Shown one piece after another: positions 43,607-51,834 of a stretch of 64,000 bases of DNA. The translations under genes and the position numbers were made by a program. How positions within the stretch are numbered: the first letter of the stretch is position 1; each line of letters starts with the position of its first letter. The stretch lies in assembly GCA_963768165.1 (NCBI GenBank), contig CAVYHJ010000002.1, forward strand, positions 372,001 to 436,000, in the 5' to 3' direction. The notes under the pieces were generated by a model. The model made no database searches. It was not told where the DNA came from and worked only from the letters and a program-made list of their open reading frames with translations. This DNA comes from CAVYHJ01 sp963768165 [NCBI: uncultured bacterium]. Lineage in GTDB: Bacteria > UBP4 > UBA4092.

Positions 43607-44782
43607 GTGAAAACAGTTAAGATTGGAATTATTGGAACAGGATTTATTGGGCCGGCACATATTGAAGGGATACGGAGAAATCCTCAATTACAAATTATTG
43701 CTCTTGCGGAAATCAATGAAAAACTTGCAAGAGACAAAGCGGAGATTTTTAATATACCCAAATATTATGGAGACTGGCGCAAGTTATTAGCTGACAAAGA
43801 AGTTGAGTCGGTACATATCTGTACCCCTAATAATACCCATTACGAAATTTGCAAAGCTGCCCTGGCTGCTGGAAAGCATATCGTTTGTGAAAAACCTCTG
43901 GCGATGAACTCCCGTGAGTCCGGTGAATTGGTCAAATTGGCAAAAAAGACAGACCGGGTACTGGCAGTGGATTTCAACTACCGTTTCTATCCGCTGGTTC
44001 AGCATTGCCATGATTTAGTCAAATCTCAAAAGGTAGGGAGAATCTTTAGTGTTTTTGGTACATATTTACAAGATTGGTTATTTCTCGATACCGATTATAA
44101 CTGGAGATTGGAATCCGGGATTGGAGGAAGTTCCCGGGCTGTGGGAGATATCGGCAGCCATTGGTGTGATTTGGTGCAGTTTATCACCGGGAAGAAAATC
44201 ATTAAAGTCATGGCAGATATCAATACGGTTCATCCGATTCGTAAGAAACCCAAAGTGCAGGTGGATACTTTTGCCAATAAAGAATTGACTCCGGCGGATT
44301 ATATTGAAATCCCCATCCCCACTGAAGATTATGCGGGAGTCCTCCTGCAATTTGAGGATGGGGTTAGGGGGAATGTGGTCATCTCTCAGGTGAGTGCTGG
44401 AAGGAAAAATTATAATTCCTTTGAGATTGATGGATCCAAGTGTTCACTTTTATGGGATCAGGAAAATCCTAATAATCTGGTGATTGGATATAGAGAGAAG
44501 CCTAATGAAGTGCTCATCAAGGATCCCTCTTTATTAACAGGCTCTGCCAAAACCTATGCCCACTACCCCGGAGGACATCCGGAAGGGTATCCGGATTGTA
44601 TTAAAAATCTATGCAGGAATTTTTACCAATTTATTCAGGATGGAAAAGATCCCAAAACAAAGGAAGCTGATTTCCCGACCTTTTTAGATGGGCACAATGA
44701 AATTGTGATTTGTGAAGCGATTATTGAAAGTGCCAAATCCCAGAAATGGGTGGAGGTCGATTATGGTATTCCCGGTAAATAG
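43607..44782 (+). CDS. Gfo/Idh/MocA-family sugar oxidoreductase
   Basis: 391 residues. GTG start with AAGGAGG 8 nt upstream. Rossmann motif GIIGTGFIGPAHIEGI, the family EKP motif in HIVCEKPLAMNSRES, and the substrate-side lysine/histidine region GDIGSHWCDLVQFITG. These enzymes oxidise or reduce cyclic sugars and inositols using NAD(P). The length and the YPGGHPEGYPD region fit sugar dehydrogenases of catabolic loci. Probably linked to the aldo/keto reductase upstream. Confidence 0.92.
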   Translation: MKTVKIGIIGTGFIGPAHIEGIRRNPQLQIIALAEINEKLARDKAEIFNIPKYYGDWRKLLADKEVESVHICTPNNTHYEICKAALAAGKHIVCEKPLAMNSRESGELVKLAKKTDRVLAVDFNYRFYPLVQHCHDLVKSQKVGRIFSVFGTYLQDWLFLDTDYNWRLESGIGGSSRAVGDIGSHWCDLVQFITGKKIIKVMADINTVHPIRKKPKVQVDTFANKELTPADYIEIPIPTEDYAGVLLQFEDGVRGNVVISQVSAGRKNYNSFEIDGSKCSLLWDQENPNNLVIGYREKPNEVLIKDPSLLTGSAKTYAHYPGGHPEGYPDCIKNLCRNFYQFIQDGKDPKTKEADFPTFLDGHNEIVICEAIIESAKSQKWVEVDYGIPGK

Positions 44783-45177
44783 GAGAAAAAAAATTACAAT
44801 TGCGAAAACCATTTGCTAAGCTTTATTGTCTTTCCGGTACATCTATGGATGTTGAATAAAGGAACTTTCTTCGGAAAAGATACCGCATTTCAAAGAGAGG
44901 GCTCTTTAATAGAGAAATAAATTAAAGCAATTCTCGACAGGTTTATCCAACTGATGCTGAAGACATACAGAAATCCGTGGTCAAAATCAGCAATAAATCG
45001 GTTTGTTTTACTTTATTTTGTCATTTTCTTATCATTTCCTAACTCCAATATTTGACGCTACTTATCTAATAATGTTAAACTTATTGTTTGCCCAATGGGT
45101 CAGATTCCTAAACCGTTGGTCGAGGGTTCTATTCTCTTCGGGCACACCAAATTTTATAAGGAAAGAAACCAGAAATT
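44783..45177. other. Intergenic region, no gene seen
   Basis: About 395 bp between the oxidoreductase and the TPR gene. The only open frame (45003-45185) has no ribosome binding site and no recognisable features. No terminator hairpin with a T-run or consensus promoter stood out. Confidence 0.55.
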
Positions 45178-45900
45178 ATGCCTAGAATTAAAATAGATAA
45201 AAAAGCACTCAAAGAAAATGAAGTCGAAATATTCGTTTTAAAACTCCGTGATTTATTTCAGCAAGATCCCAAAAAAATTATCATTCCGGTGGTCGCCGTA
45301 GTCGCGGCAGTCGTCCTGGGCGTTTTTACCACACGGTATTTCAAACAACAAAATACCACCTCCGAACTTCGTTTGTTTCAAGCAGAGCTTCAATATCGCA
45401 GTGCCATGGGATCGTCGGATAGAAGTAATCAAATCGTGGGGTTACAGAAAGCACTAACCGATTTCAAAAATATCGTTTCTGAAAATTCCTTGACTGTCTA
45501 TGGGAAAATCGCCGGTGCCTATGTGGGCGATTGTTATTACCATTTGGGACAATATGATGAAGCTATCAAAGCCTACCGCGACGCGATTTCTCATGGTGCT
45601 CCTAAAATCACCGCTGCATTGGCGCAAATGTCCATCGGGTATGCCTATCTCAATAAATCGGATTATAAATCCGCTATTGCGGAATTTCAAAAAGTGGAAA
45701 CCAATTATCCGGACTCGTTTCTGCTCCCATCGGTTAAATTTGAAATCGGGGACTGTTACGAAAAACAAAACGATCCGGCCAAAGCCAAAGATACCTATGA
45801 ACGTCTTGTGAAAACGTATCCCGATTCAACATGGAAAGAGGAAGCGGAAGCCAGATTATCCATCTTGACGGGATCGGTCGCGACGACCGCCGCAGGCTAA
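45178..45900 (+). CDS. Membrane-anchored tetratricopeptide (YfgM-like) protein
   Basis: 240 residues: cytoplasmic N-terminus, one membrane helix (IIIPVVAVVAAVVLGVF, about 37-53) and a periplasmic TPR domain with AGAYVGDCYYHLGQYDEAIK, AYRDAIS, MSIGYAYLNKSDYKSAIAEF and IGDCYEKQNDPAKAKDTYER. Topology and length match YfgM-type proteins that assist secretion or envelope assembly. AAGGAAAG lies upstream of the start. First of three envelope genes reading in the same direction. Confidence 0.8.
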   Translation: MPRIKIDKKALKENEVEIFVLKLRDLFQQDPKKIIIPVVAVVAAVVLGVFTTRYFKQQNTTSELRLFQAELQYRSAMGSSDRSNQIVGLQKALTDFKNIVSENSLTVYGKIAGAYVGDCYYHLGQYDEAIKAYRDAISHGAPKITAALAQMSIGYAYLNKSDYKSAIAEFQKVETNYPDSFLLPSVKFEIGDCYEKQNDPAKAKDTYERLVKTYPDSTWKEEAEARLSILTGSVATTAAG

Positions 45901-45927
45901 TTCTCATTCGAAGAAAGGAAGAGTTCT

Positions 45928-46593
45928 ATGAAAAAAGTAAATCATGCATTGGGGTTGCGATATCTTTTGGCGGGATGTGTCTGCGTCGGATATCTTAGTT
46001 TCAGTTACGCGGCACAGGATACCACACTGGCCATAGCGGCGGATTCGGTCAATCAACATCTTGAAAAAGCCAGTCAGGACATGGAATCCCAGAACCGCGA
46101 TGCCGCAATTACAGAATTAATGAAAGCCATTAAGGAACAACAACAAATTATCGAAAAATTACAGCAAACGCCTCCCGCACCGTCAATGCCTCCACAAACC
46201 TACTCAAACTATTCAGGACAATCCGGCAATGACAGCAACTTCATAAACCAGTTGAAAAGATCCCTTCCCCTTATCGGCGGAAGTTATAGTGACGTGGAAG
46301 ACCAGTGGCGCAAAGCCTATGCCTTGCAGCACAAGGGAATTTTTGATCTGTCGCGGATGGAAGCCAAACCGGTTTTTCAACAGGCGATTAAAGAATACCG
46401 TGTGGTAGTCGAGCAATATCCCGCCAGTAAACGGGCACCCCAAGCCCAGCGTCAAATTGCCTGGATTTATAGAAGCCAATTAAAAGATAACGAACAATCC
46501 AAAATCGAATGGAATAAATTACTGCAATTATTTCCCAATAGCGAATATGCCACGGAAGCGCATAGAGAACTGGCGGACTTGGAAGAAAAATAA
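45928..46593 (+). CDS. Periplasmic coiled-coil/TPR protein (YbgF-like)
   Basis: 221 residues. Signal peptide (YLLAGCVCVGYLSFSYAA), then a helical coiled-coil stretch (HLEKASQDMESQNRDAAITE, ELMKAIKEQQQIIEKLQ), a flexible P/S/N linker and C-terminal TPR helices (FQQAIKEYRVVVEQYPASKR, QIAWIYRSQLKD, LLQLFPNSEYATEAHREL). The arrangement resembles CpoB/YbgF proteins that link envelope machineries. AAGGAA lies before the ATG, 27 nt after the previous stop, so same operon. Confidence 0.72.
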   Translation: MKKVNHALGLRYLLAGCVCVGYLSFSYAAQDTTLAIAADSVNQHLEKASQDMESQNRDAAITELMKAIKEQQQIIEKLQQTPPAPSMPPQTYSNYSGQSGNDSNFINQLKRSLPLIGGSYSDVEDQWRKAYALQHKGIFDLSRMEAKPVFQQAIKEYRVVVEQYPASKRAPQAQRQIAWIYRSQLKDNEQSKIEWNKLLQLFPNSEYATEAHRELADLEEK

Positions 46594-46627
46594 GATAATT
46601 TGTCTCACCTTTGTTCCCTTTACCTTC

Positions 46628-46657
46628 GGTAGAGACGTAACATGTTACGTCTCTACC
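46628..46657. repeat. Perfect 30-bp palindrome (GTAGAGACG type)
   Basis: The sequence starting ggtagagacgtaac is completely self-complementary over 30 bp. It lies between the YbgF-like gene and ctpA. It resembles dispersed palindromes found in many bacterial genomes. As a hairpin it could shape the operon mRNA. Confidence 0.9.
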
Positions 46658-46712
46658 ATAGCGGGAAAAAGAAATTGAAGGTGGATTATTTTAGTAAAAG
46701 GATCGGTTGACC

Positions 46713-48110
46713 ATGAATTCACATTTTTCAAAACAAATAAAATTAATTATTCTGATTGGTATTATTGCCGTTTTATGTCTGGCGGTTAATAGCGGTTTTT
46801 CAAAAAGCCGCGGCGGCGGCAGTTCGGAAACCTTCGACGGGATACAACTTTTCGCGGAAGTCCTTGCTAAAATCGAAGCCAATTATGTTGACGAAGTGAA
46901 ACCGAAAGACCTGATTTATGGCGCCATCCGTGGCATGGTCGGAACCCTCGACCCCTACAGCCAGTTTATGGATACAGACCAATATAATGAATTGGAAACA
47001 GATACCAAAGGTGAATTCGGTGGATTGGGAATCCGCATTATGACAGAAGACGGCTGGCTGGTTGTGGAATCTCCCATGGAAGGCACTCCCGCTTTCCGCG
47101 CGGGTATCAAAGCCAAAGACCGGATTAGTAAAATTGATGGAGAAGCAGTGGTTATTATTCAACAAAGTTTTGGAGATAGTTCCGTGGGAATGACGGTGGA
47201 TCAGGCGGTGAAAAAACTCCGCGGACCAAAAGGCACCTCCGTCAAATTGGAAATTGACCGGCCTGGTGTGAAAGAACCTCTCGAATTCACTATTGTACGC
47301 GATATTATTCAAGTGGAAAACATCCGCTCCAAAATGTTCGATAATGAAGGGATGAAGATCGGATACATTCGGCTGATTGAATTTCGTGAAAAATCGGGTG
47401 AGGACATTGGTAACGCTTTGGCAAAACTGAAAAAAGACGGGATGCAGGGATTGATTTTGGATTTACGCTACAATCCGGGCGGTTTATTAAAAGCGTCTAT
47501 TGAAGTTGCTGATTTGTTTTTACCGAAAGATAAAGTAGTGGTCAGTACCAAAGGTCGCGCTCCGGGCAATGATCAGGAATATAAGACCACCGACCGGAAA
47601 GACAAATATACCGATATTCCCATGGTCTGTCTGGTCAATGAAGGTTCTGCCAGTGCTTCGGAAATTGTTGGCGGTGCGTTGCAGGATTACAAGCGGGCGG
47701 TGCTCGTTGGTCCGGCAGGCAAAAAAACCTTTGGTAAAGGCTCCGTGCAATCCGTGATGGAATTGCGTGATAACACCGCATTGCGTCTCACGACTGCCAA
47801 ATATTATACTCCCAGCGGGCGTTCGATTCATAAAATAGGGTTAACTCCGGATATTGGCGTGGAAGTCCCCAGGGAAGTCGAAGATTCAATTCTTTTTGCC
47901 GGAAAATTAGGCGATTTGGAAATTCCCAAAATTATCAAGACTCAGGAAACCGATTCTACCTTTAAATATTCCTCCAGTTCCACGGAAAAAGTGGTGGATG
48001 CCCAATTGCAGGAAGGTCTGAACATTCTCAAACTCTCCGATTATTTCAAAAATCCGGGAATCGTTGAAATCCCGGTTTCTCAAAACACGACCGCATCCGC
48101 AAAAAAATAA
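46713..48110 (+). CDS. C-terminal processing peptidase (S41, CtpA/Prc type)
   Basis: About 465 residues from the ATG at 46713 (AAAAGGA about 10 nt upstream). A signal/anchor segment (LIILIGIIAVLCLAVNSGF) is followed by a helical region with DPYSQFMDTDQYNEL, a PDZ domain (GIRIMTEDGWLVVESPMEG, AGIKAKDRISKIDGE) and the S41 core. The catalytic Ser is in LVNEGSASASEIVGGAL and the Lys in GPAGKKTFGKGSVQSV. It cleaves periplasmic proteins from their C-termini. Last gene of the envelope operon, closed by a strong terminator. Confidence 0.95.
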   Translation: MNSHFSKQIKLIILIGIIAVLCLAVNSGFSKSRGGGSSETFDGIQLFAEVLAKIEANYVDEVKPKDLIYGAIRGMVGTLDPYSQFMDTDQYNELETDTKGEFGGLGIRIMTEDGWLVVESPMEGTPAFRAGIKAKDRISKIDGEAVVIIQQSFGDSSVGMTVDQAVKKLRGPKGTSVKLEIDRPGVKEPLEFTIVRDIIQVENIRSKMFDNEGMKIGYIRLIEFREKSGEDIGNALAKLKKDGMQGLILDLRYNPGGLLKASIEVADLFLPKDKVVVSTKGRAPGNDQEYKTTDRKDKYTDIPMVCLVNEGSASASEIVGGALQDYKRAVLVGPAGKKTFGKGSVQSVMELRDNTALRLTTAKYYTPSGRSIHKIGLTPDIGVEVPREVEDSILFAGKLGDLEIPKIIKTQETDSTFKYSSSSTEKVVDAQLQEGLNILKLSDYFKNPGIVEIPVSQNTTASAKK

Positions 48111-48116
48111 ACTCCC

Positions 48117-48150
48117 AAACCGGTTGGTCTTCCACCAACCGGTTTTGTTT
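48117..48150 (+). terminator. Rho-independent terminator of the ctpA operon
   Basis: Arms AAACCGGTTGGT (48117-48128) and ACCAACCGGTTT (48134-48145) with a 5-nt loop and T-rich tail, directly after the ctpA stop. Confidence 0.9.
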
Positions 48151-48168
48151 CTAGTTTCACTCTTTGGC

Positions 48169-48192
48169 ATGAACGAGACCAGTCTCGTTCAT
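48169..48192. repeat. 24-bp palindrome (ATGAACGAGAC arms)
   Basis: ATGAACGAGAC and GTCTCGTTCAT flank a 2-nt centre. No T-run follows. A dispersed short inverted repeat next to the ctpA terminator. Confidence 0.75.
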
Positions 48193-48248
48193 TACATTAC
48201 CCGTCAATTTCTATAAATGATGTGCCTGGCGGATTTCAGCCAATCGGG

Positions 48249-48317
48249 ACTCTTTACCAAATGTAGAAGAGTTATTAGTTGATTGATTTTATTGAAAATA
48301 AGAAACCGTTAACATTT
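48249..48317 (+). repeat. Dispersed ~65-bp repeat, copy A (interrupted by IS copy 3)
   Basis: The sequence matches 63825-63887 with shared words ACTCTT, AAATGxAGAAxAGTTA, TTGATTxTATTGAAxATAA and a final CATTTG. Its 3' end forms one arm of a hairpin whose ATTT loop was the target of IS copy 3; the other arm is at 49525-49537. Confidence 0.7.
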
Positions 48318-49520
48318 GAGACCTCTGAAAAAGTATTGTTTTTGTTTTACAAGAGTGATAAATAAAAAAAGAGAAGGTTGAGGAGGAGGAAAGAAGCGGT
48401 TGGGAGAGTCCAACGACCTTTGGAGGAGTCTCCAAAGAGGAGAATACACTGGTATTCTTGTCCTTTTCGGATTAAGGAGACACAACTCCCCTGCGTTTGA
48501 CCATCCGGACCAGATTCTCGGCCATGACCGCCATCTCCAAGAATTGTTTCACTCGTTGTAATCCGCTGACCGTCATCTTGCGTACCCCGCGCCAGAGTTT
48601 GAGACACCCGAAATACGATTCAATCAGATACCTTTTCTTCTTTTTCCAGCGCTCATTATGTCGTACATCTTCAGGTTTCTGGACTCGGGCATGGCGCTGA
48701 TTCCGTAAAATCCCATCCACGATCCCATGGCGTCCCAACCACTCCCGATTCCGTTTCGCATCAAATCCCCGGTCCGCCAGCACGATCCCTTCCTCTCCGG
48801 TCAATACTTGCGGCAGTAAAAATACATCATGAATATTCGCAGGCACGACTAACGGTCGTCCCCCCAACGTCGTCTTGGGATCATAGCGTAAACACACATT
48901 ATATCCATGCACGATCTTCAAGGGTCCTCGTTTCCCGGTTCCTGCTTCCGGTTCTAAGGGTTTCCCTTCTGGATCTGTGGCCTCTTTCTTATGATGACTT
49001 TCCACGAGGGTCGCATCCACAATCACCACACTCCCTTTCTTTAAGGACACCTTCTGCCGTCCTAACTGTTCTTCAAACCAGCCCCACAACTCGTTCTCCA
49101 CTCCCGCCTGGCGAATTCTCTCCCGAAACTTCACCAGCGTCGTATCATCCGGCACTTCCTCCCCAAAAGCAATCCCCACAAACTCCCGAAAGGACAACCG
49201 ATCCGTAACCTCTTCAACTACCCGCACATCTGACAGATTATAAATCCTTTCCAACAACCATATCCGAAATAATACCTCCGGCGCATACCCCGGACGTCCC
49301 TGATCCTTCGAATACATTCCTTCCAACCGTTGATGCAGTCCCTTCCAATCCAGCATCCCTTTCAGTTTCTCCAAAAACTTCCCGGTCTTCGTATCCAACT
49401 CCATCCATCCTTGCAGTAAGTGTCCTTGTCCTTTTTCTTCCCCGATCATGTGTCTCTCCTTTTAGGTTTTCCTTCCCATACTCTCAATCCCAACAAAAGG
49501 TAGACTTTTTCAGAGGTCTC
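48318..49520 (-). mobile_element. IS5-like element, copy 3 (1203 bp)
   Basis: Same ends and same length as copy 1, opposite orientation. Target duplication ATTT (48314-48317 and 49521-49524). Without it the site reads as a hairpin with arms around CCGTTAAC and GTTAAATG, loop ATTT, followed by TTTTTTT: a terminator downstream of ctpA. An uninterrupted relative of the hairpin with the same ATTT loop is at 63877-63894. Confidence 0.92.
48472..49449 (-). CDS. IS5-family transposase (copy 3)
   Basis: 325 residues, identical to copy 1 throughout. Intact DDE residues (VVIVDATLVESHHK, IVLADRGFDAK, YLIESYFGC) and AGGAG before the start. Identity of the two copies shows recent movement or gene conversion. 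Confidence 0.93.
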   Translation of the reverse strand: MIGEEKGQGHLLQGWMELDTKTGKFLEKLKGMLDWKGLHQRLEGMYSKDQGRPGYAPEVLFRIWLLERIYNLSDVRVVEEVTDRLSFREFVGIAFGEEVPDDTTLVKFRERIRQAGVENELWGWFEEQLGRQKVSLKKGSVVIVDATLVESHHKKEATDPEGKPLEPEAGTGKRGPLKIVHGYNVCLRYDPKTTLGGRPLVVPANIHDVFLLPQVLTGEEGIVLADRGFDAKRNREWLGRHGIVDGILRNQRHARVQKPEDVRHNERWKKKKRYLIESYFGCLKLWRGVRKMTVSGLQRVKQFLEMAVMAENLVRMVKRRGVVSP

Positions 49521-49702
49521 ATTTGTTAAATGTTTTTTTACCTTATTTGGTGGAGTGAATTAATCTATATCGTACGAAACCACATAGCAGGTCAAATCTC
49601 TCACAGTTGCCAGACTTGAATAGAAAATTTAATTTTGTATTACTATATGCTACATTATTAATATCTTATTTTTATAACCATCCGGTTTGAGGATTAAAAT
49701 CG

Positions 49703-50257
49703 ATGTGCATATCTCTTAGTAAAGATAATGTTGAAATTATTAAAAATATCTTTGATATTATTCAAGCAATAGCAACAGTTTTCGCTATTATCATTGGCGG
49801 TATATGGAGCTATATGCTTTTTATAAGAAAAAGACAGAAGTACCCACGTGCTAATATCACACATAATATTACTCATAGACAGATTGGAAATAAAAAGATC
49901 TTATTGCATGTAGCTGTAACAATTACGAACGTTGGGGATGTTCTCATTGCTTTAGTTTCTGGAGAAACCCGTATTCAACAAATACTCCCTTTATCGCTCG
50001 AACTACTTAAGTCTATCAATCAAGGGGATAAATTACCTCCTGAGGGTAACACTGAGATTGAATGGCCTATAATAGATTCTCGGGAGTCCGAATGGCAAAA
50101 TAACCAAATAGAACCTGGTGAAAACGATCAACTTCATTACGACTTTATACTTGATGATTCAATTAAGATTATAGAAATATATAGTCATTTTAAGAATGCA
50201 AAAATTCCCCAGAAGGATATTGGATGGAATACAACAACAATTTACGATATTTCGTGA
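49703..50257 (+). CDS. Membrane-anchored protein of unknown function
   Basis: 184 residues. One N-terminal membrane helix (IIQAIATVFAIIIGGIWSYM, about 18-37) followed by a basic segment and a soluble beta-rich domain (ILLHVAVTITNVGDVLIALV). I do not recognise a named family; similar architecture is common among orphan genes in mobile regions. GAGGA lies about 10 nt before the ATG. The AT content is higher than in the surrounding genes and it adjoins IS copy 3, which suggests acquired DNA. A 25-codon gene follows 49 nt downstream. Confidence 0.7.
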   Translation: MCISLSKDNVEIIKNIFDIIQAIATVFAIIIGGIWSYMLFIRKRQKYPRANITHNITHRQIGNKKILLHVAVTITNVGDVLIALVSGETRIQQILPLSLELLKSINQGDKLPPEGNTEIEWPIIDSRESEWQNNQIEPGENDQLHYDFILDDSIKIIEIYSHFKNAKIPQKDIGWNTTTIYDIS

Positions 50258-50306
50258 TGGATAACATTTATTAAATGCATTATAATCTTGTTTTAAGGAG
50301 GATAAT

Positions 50307-50384
50307 ATGAAAAATGTTTTAACCAATGAACTTACAAAACAAGCACCAAAGAAACCACGCCCGACTACAAAGCCACCAAAATAA
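50307..50384 (+). CDS. Small basic proline-rich peptide (25 residues), unknown
   Basis: The frame starts MKNVLTNELTKQ and ends in a P/K/T-rich tail (PRPTTKPPK). The ribosome binding site is excellent: AAGGAGG (50295-50301) 5 nt before the ATG. A TATAAT (50281-50286) lies just upstream, and a hairpin (50393-50428) follows the stop by 8 nt. The signals look like a real transcription unit for a very short protein, or a leader peptide, but no relative is recognised. Confidence 0.5.
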   Translation: MKNVLTNELTKQAPKKPRPTTKPPK

Positions 50385-50392
50385 TTATGTCT

Positions 50393-50428
50393 GCGTCGGG
50401 AATGGTTGATTTTTACCTTTCCCGACGC
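50393..50428. repeat. GCGTCGGGAA palindromic repeat
   Basis: Arms GCGTCGGGAA and TTCCCGACGC around a T-rich centre; homologous to 20989-21028 in the third kelch gene. May act as a terminator for the small upstream gene, though no T-run follows. Confidence 0.75.
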
Positions 50429-50445
50429 CCATTCTATCCACGCAT

Positions 50446-50694
50446 TTATTTTCTGCGTTTTGCCATCTCTAATTTTTCTTTTCTGGATAATGATTTAATA
50501 CGAAACTCTTCCTTGGAAGCCAAGGACCGATTGTGATATTTTTTGGAATAGATGAGTTTGACGGGACGGCGGGAGCGGGTATATTTTGCGCCTAATTTTG
50601 AACTGTTATGTTCCCGCACTCTTCGTTGCAGATTGACGGTAATGCCGGTATATAAAGTCTTATCGGCACATTTAAGGATATACAGATAATACAT
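50446..50694 (-). CDS. GIY-YIG domain protein (UPF0213-like)
   Basis: 82 residues. The GIY-YIG core is visible as YYLYILKCADKTLYTGITVN followed by LQRRVREHN and a basic tail (KEEFRIKSLSRKEKLEMAKR). Single-domain members of this type are small nucleases of unknown role, widespread in bacteria. It starts 2 nt after the YwbE-like gene, so both are one operon. Confidence 0.9.
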   Translation of the reverse strand: MYYLYILKCADKTLYTGITVNLQRRVREHNSSKLGAKYTRSRRPVKLIYSKKYHNRSLASKEEFRIKSLSRKEKLEMAKRRK

Positions 50695-50696
50695 AT

Positions 50697-50891
50697 TTAT
50701 TCAACAATGTTTTTCACTCGACCCACTTCCCCGGTTTCCAAACGCACCTTTATCCCGTGAGGATGCTCTGGGGAATTGGTAAGAATATCTTGAACAATGC
50801 CTTGGGTTAATTTGTTACTGGACTGGTCCCCTTTTTGAACAATATCCACGCGCAATCCGGCTTTTATATTTTTTCGAAGAGTACCATTCAT
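50697..50891 (-). CDS. ywbE: YwbE-like small conserved protein (DUF2196)
   Basis: 64 residues from the ATG at 50891 (MNGTLRKNIKAGLRVDIVQK), the family's normal length; longer starts up to 50981 add unrelated sequence. The signature TQGIVQDILTNSPEHPHGIK, then VRLETGEVGRVKNI, covers nearly the whole protein. Function is not known. Translation is probably coupled to the GIY-YIG gene. Confidence 0.9.
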   Translation of the reverse strand: MNGTLRKNIKAGLRVDIVQKGDQSSNKLTQGIVQDILTNSPEHPHGIKVRLETGEVGRVKNIVE

Positions 50892-51080
50892 AGTAAAAAT
50901 CTGTTCCACAGAATTAAAAACTTTATACATCGGGATGAAGTATCTTTTACGGTTTTTTCGACGCACATTATAATTTAACATCTTGCTTCAAGGATACTAA
51001 ATAAACCAGAACAATCATCCCTTTCCCTTTTATTTATTTCTATGTAGTCCAACTAAGGATAGATATGAAGAATAAGTTAC

Positions 51081-51719
51081 TTATTCGACTGGAACATAAA
51101 GAGAGGTTTCGGCGTTAGGATCGGTAGGTCCAGTTCCTAATAAACTTTTTTCATAATATTGGAAGGTAATCGGCTGAGAAAGTTTCATACCAGATTTCGG
51201 CAACCAGGTTTGAAAAATGTAAGCATAGCTTTTTTGTATTTCAAAACTAGACCCCATATGTTGAAAGAGTGCATATTTGTGAGCCGGCAGGGTCAAGGCC
51301 GTCATTCCCGCAGGAACAGAATCAGTATCATTGACTTGGAACCCAACCATATAATCAAGGTTAATAATAATATTATTATTAAAAAAGTCAAATGAATTAA
51401 GTGAAGTCGTATCAATTGTAACTATGCCTATAACCGCATTGGGATTGATAATATTTTTAATTTCTTTATATCTTCCTTGTAAAGACATCCAAACTTGAGG
51501 TGCATCATTTTTGATATTATTTAAGTTGGTTTTCCGATGAAAACCGACGATTTTAATTTCGTCCAACTGAGTGAACTGAGGTTCTGATAGACCCTTTGGC
51601 TTTTCTTTAACGATCTGATTAAAAGAATAAGTTGTTTCAGGAGATGTATTTTTTTGATAAAAATAATATCCTGCACCCAGAATGGCGATTATAATAATTC
51701 CTATAAATAATTTTTTCAT
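51081..51719 (-). CDS. Membrane-anchored GyrI-like/effector-binding domain protein
   Basis: 212 residues from the ATG at 51719, with AAAGGA about 9 nt upstream. An N-terminal membrane helix (LFIGIIIIAILGAGYYFY) is followed by a GyrI/AraC-effector-binding fold: FTQLDEIKIVGFHRKTNL, YMVGFQVNDTDSVPAGMTAL, LPAHKYALFQHMG and the final TSLYVPVE. Soluble relatives bind small molecules or gyrase; an anchored, probably periplasmic version is less common and would serve as a ligand sensor or binder. Monocistronic. Confidence 0.75.
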   Translation of the reverse strand: MKKLFIGIIIIAILGAGYYFYQKNTSPETTYSFNQIVKEKPKGLSEPQFTQLDEIKIVGFHRKTNLNNIKNDAPQVWMSLQGRYKEIKNIINPNAVIGIVTIDTTSLNSFDFFNNNIIINLDYMVGFQVNDTDSVPAGMTALTLPAHKYALFQHMGSSFEIQKSYAYIFQTWLPKSGMKLSQPITFQYYEKSLLGTGPTDPNAETSLYVPVE

Positions 51720-51834
51720 TTTAATAAACATCCTTTTAGTTGGGTTATTGTCATTTGTCAAATTATAATGAGCGTATACCGTTTTGTCAAGTACTGTCCT
51801 GAATCAACCCTGAGACACCAAAATTTAATAAATC

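Noticed and set aside
45003-45185. 60-codon frame before the YfgM-like gene
   Set aside because: No ribosome binding site, hydrophobic/aromatic composition typical of AT-rich non-coding DNA, and it overlaps the start of a clear gene.
50446-50891. YwbE/GIY-YIG pair as a toxin-antitoxin or defence module
   Set aside because: Both are widespread conserved small proteins without toxin features; adjacency alone is not evidence.
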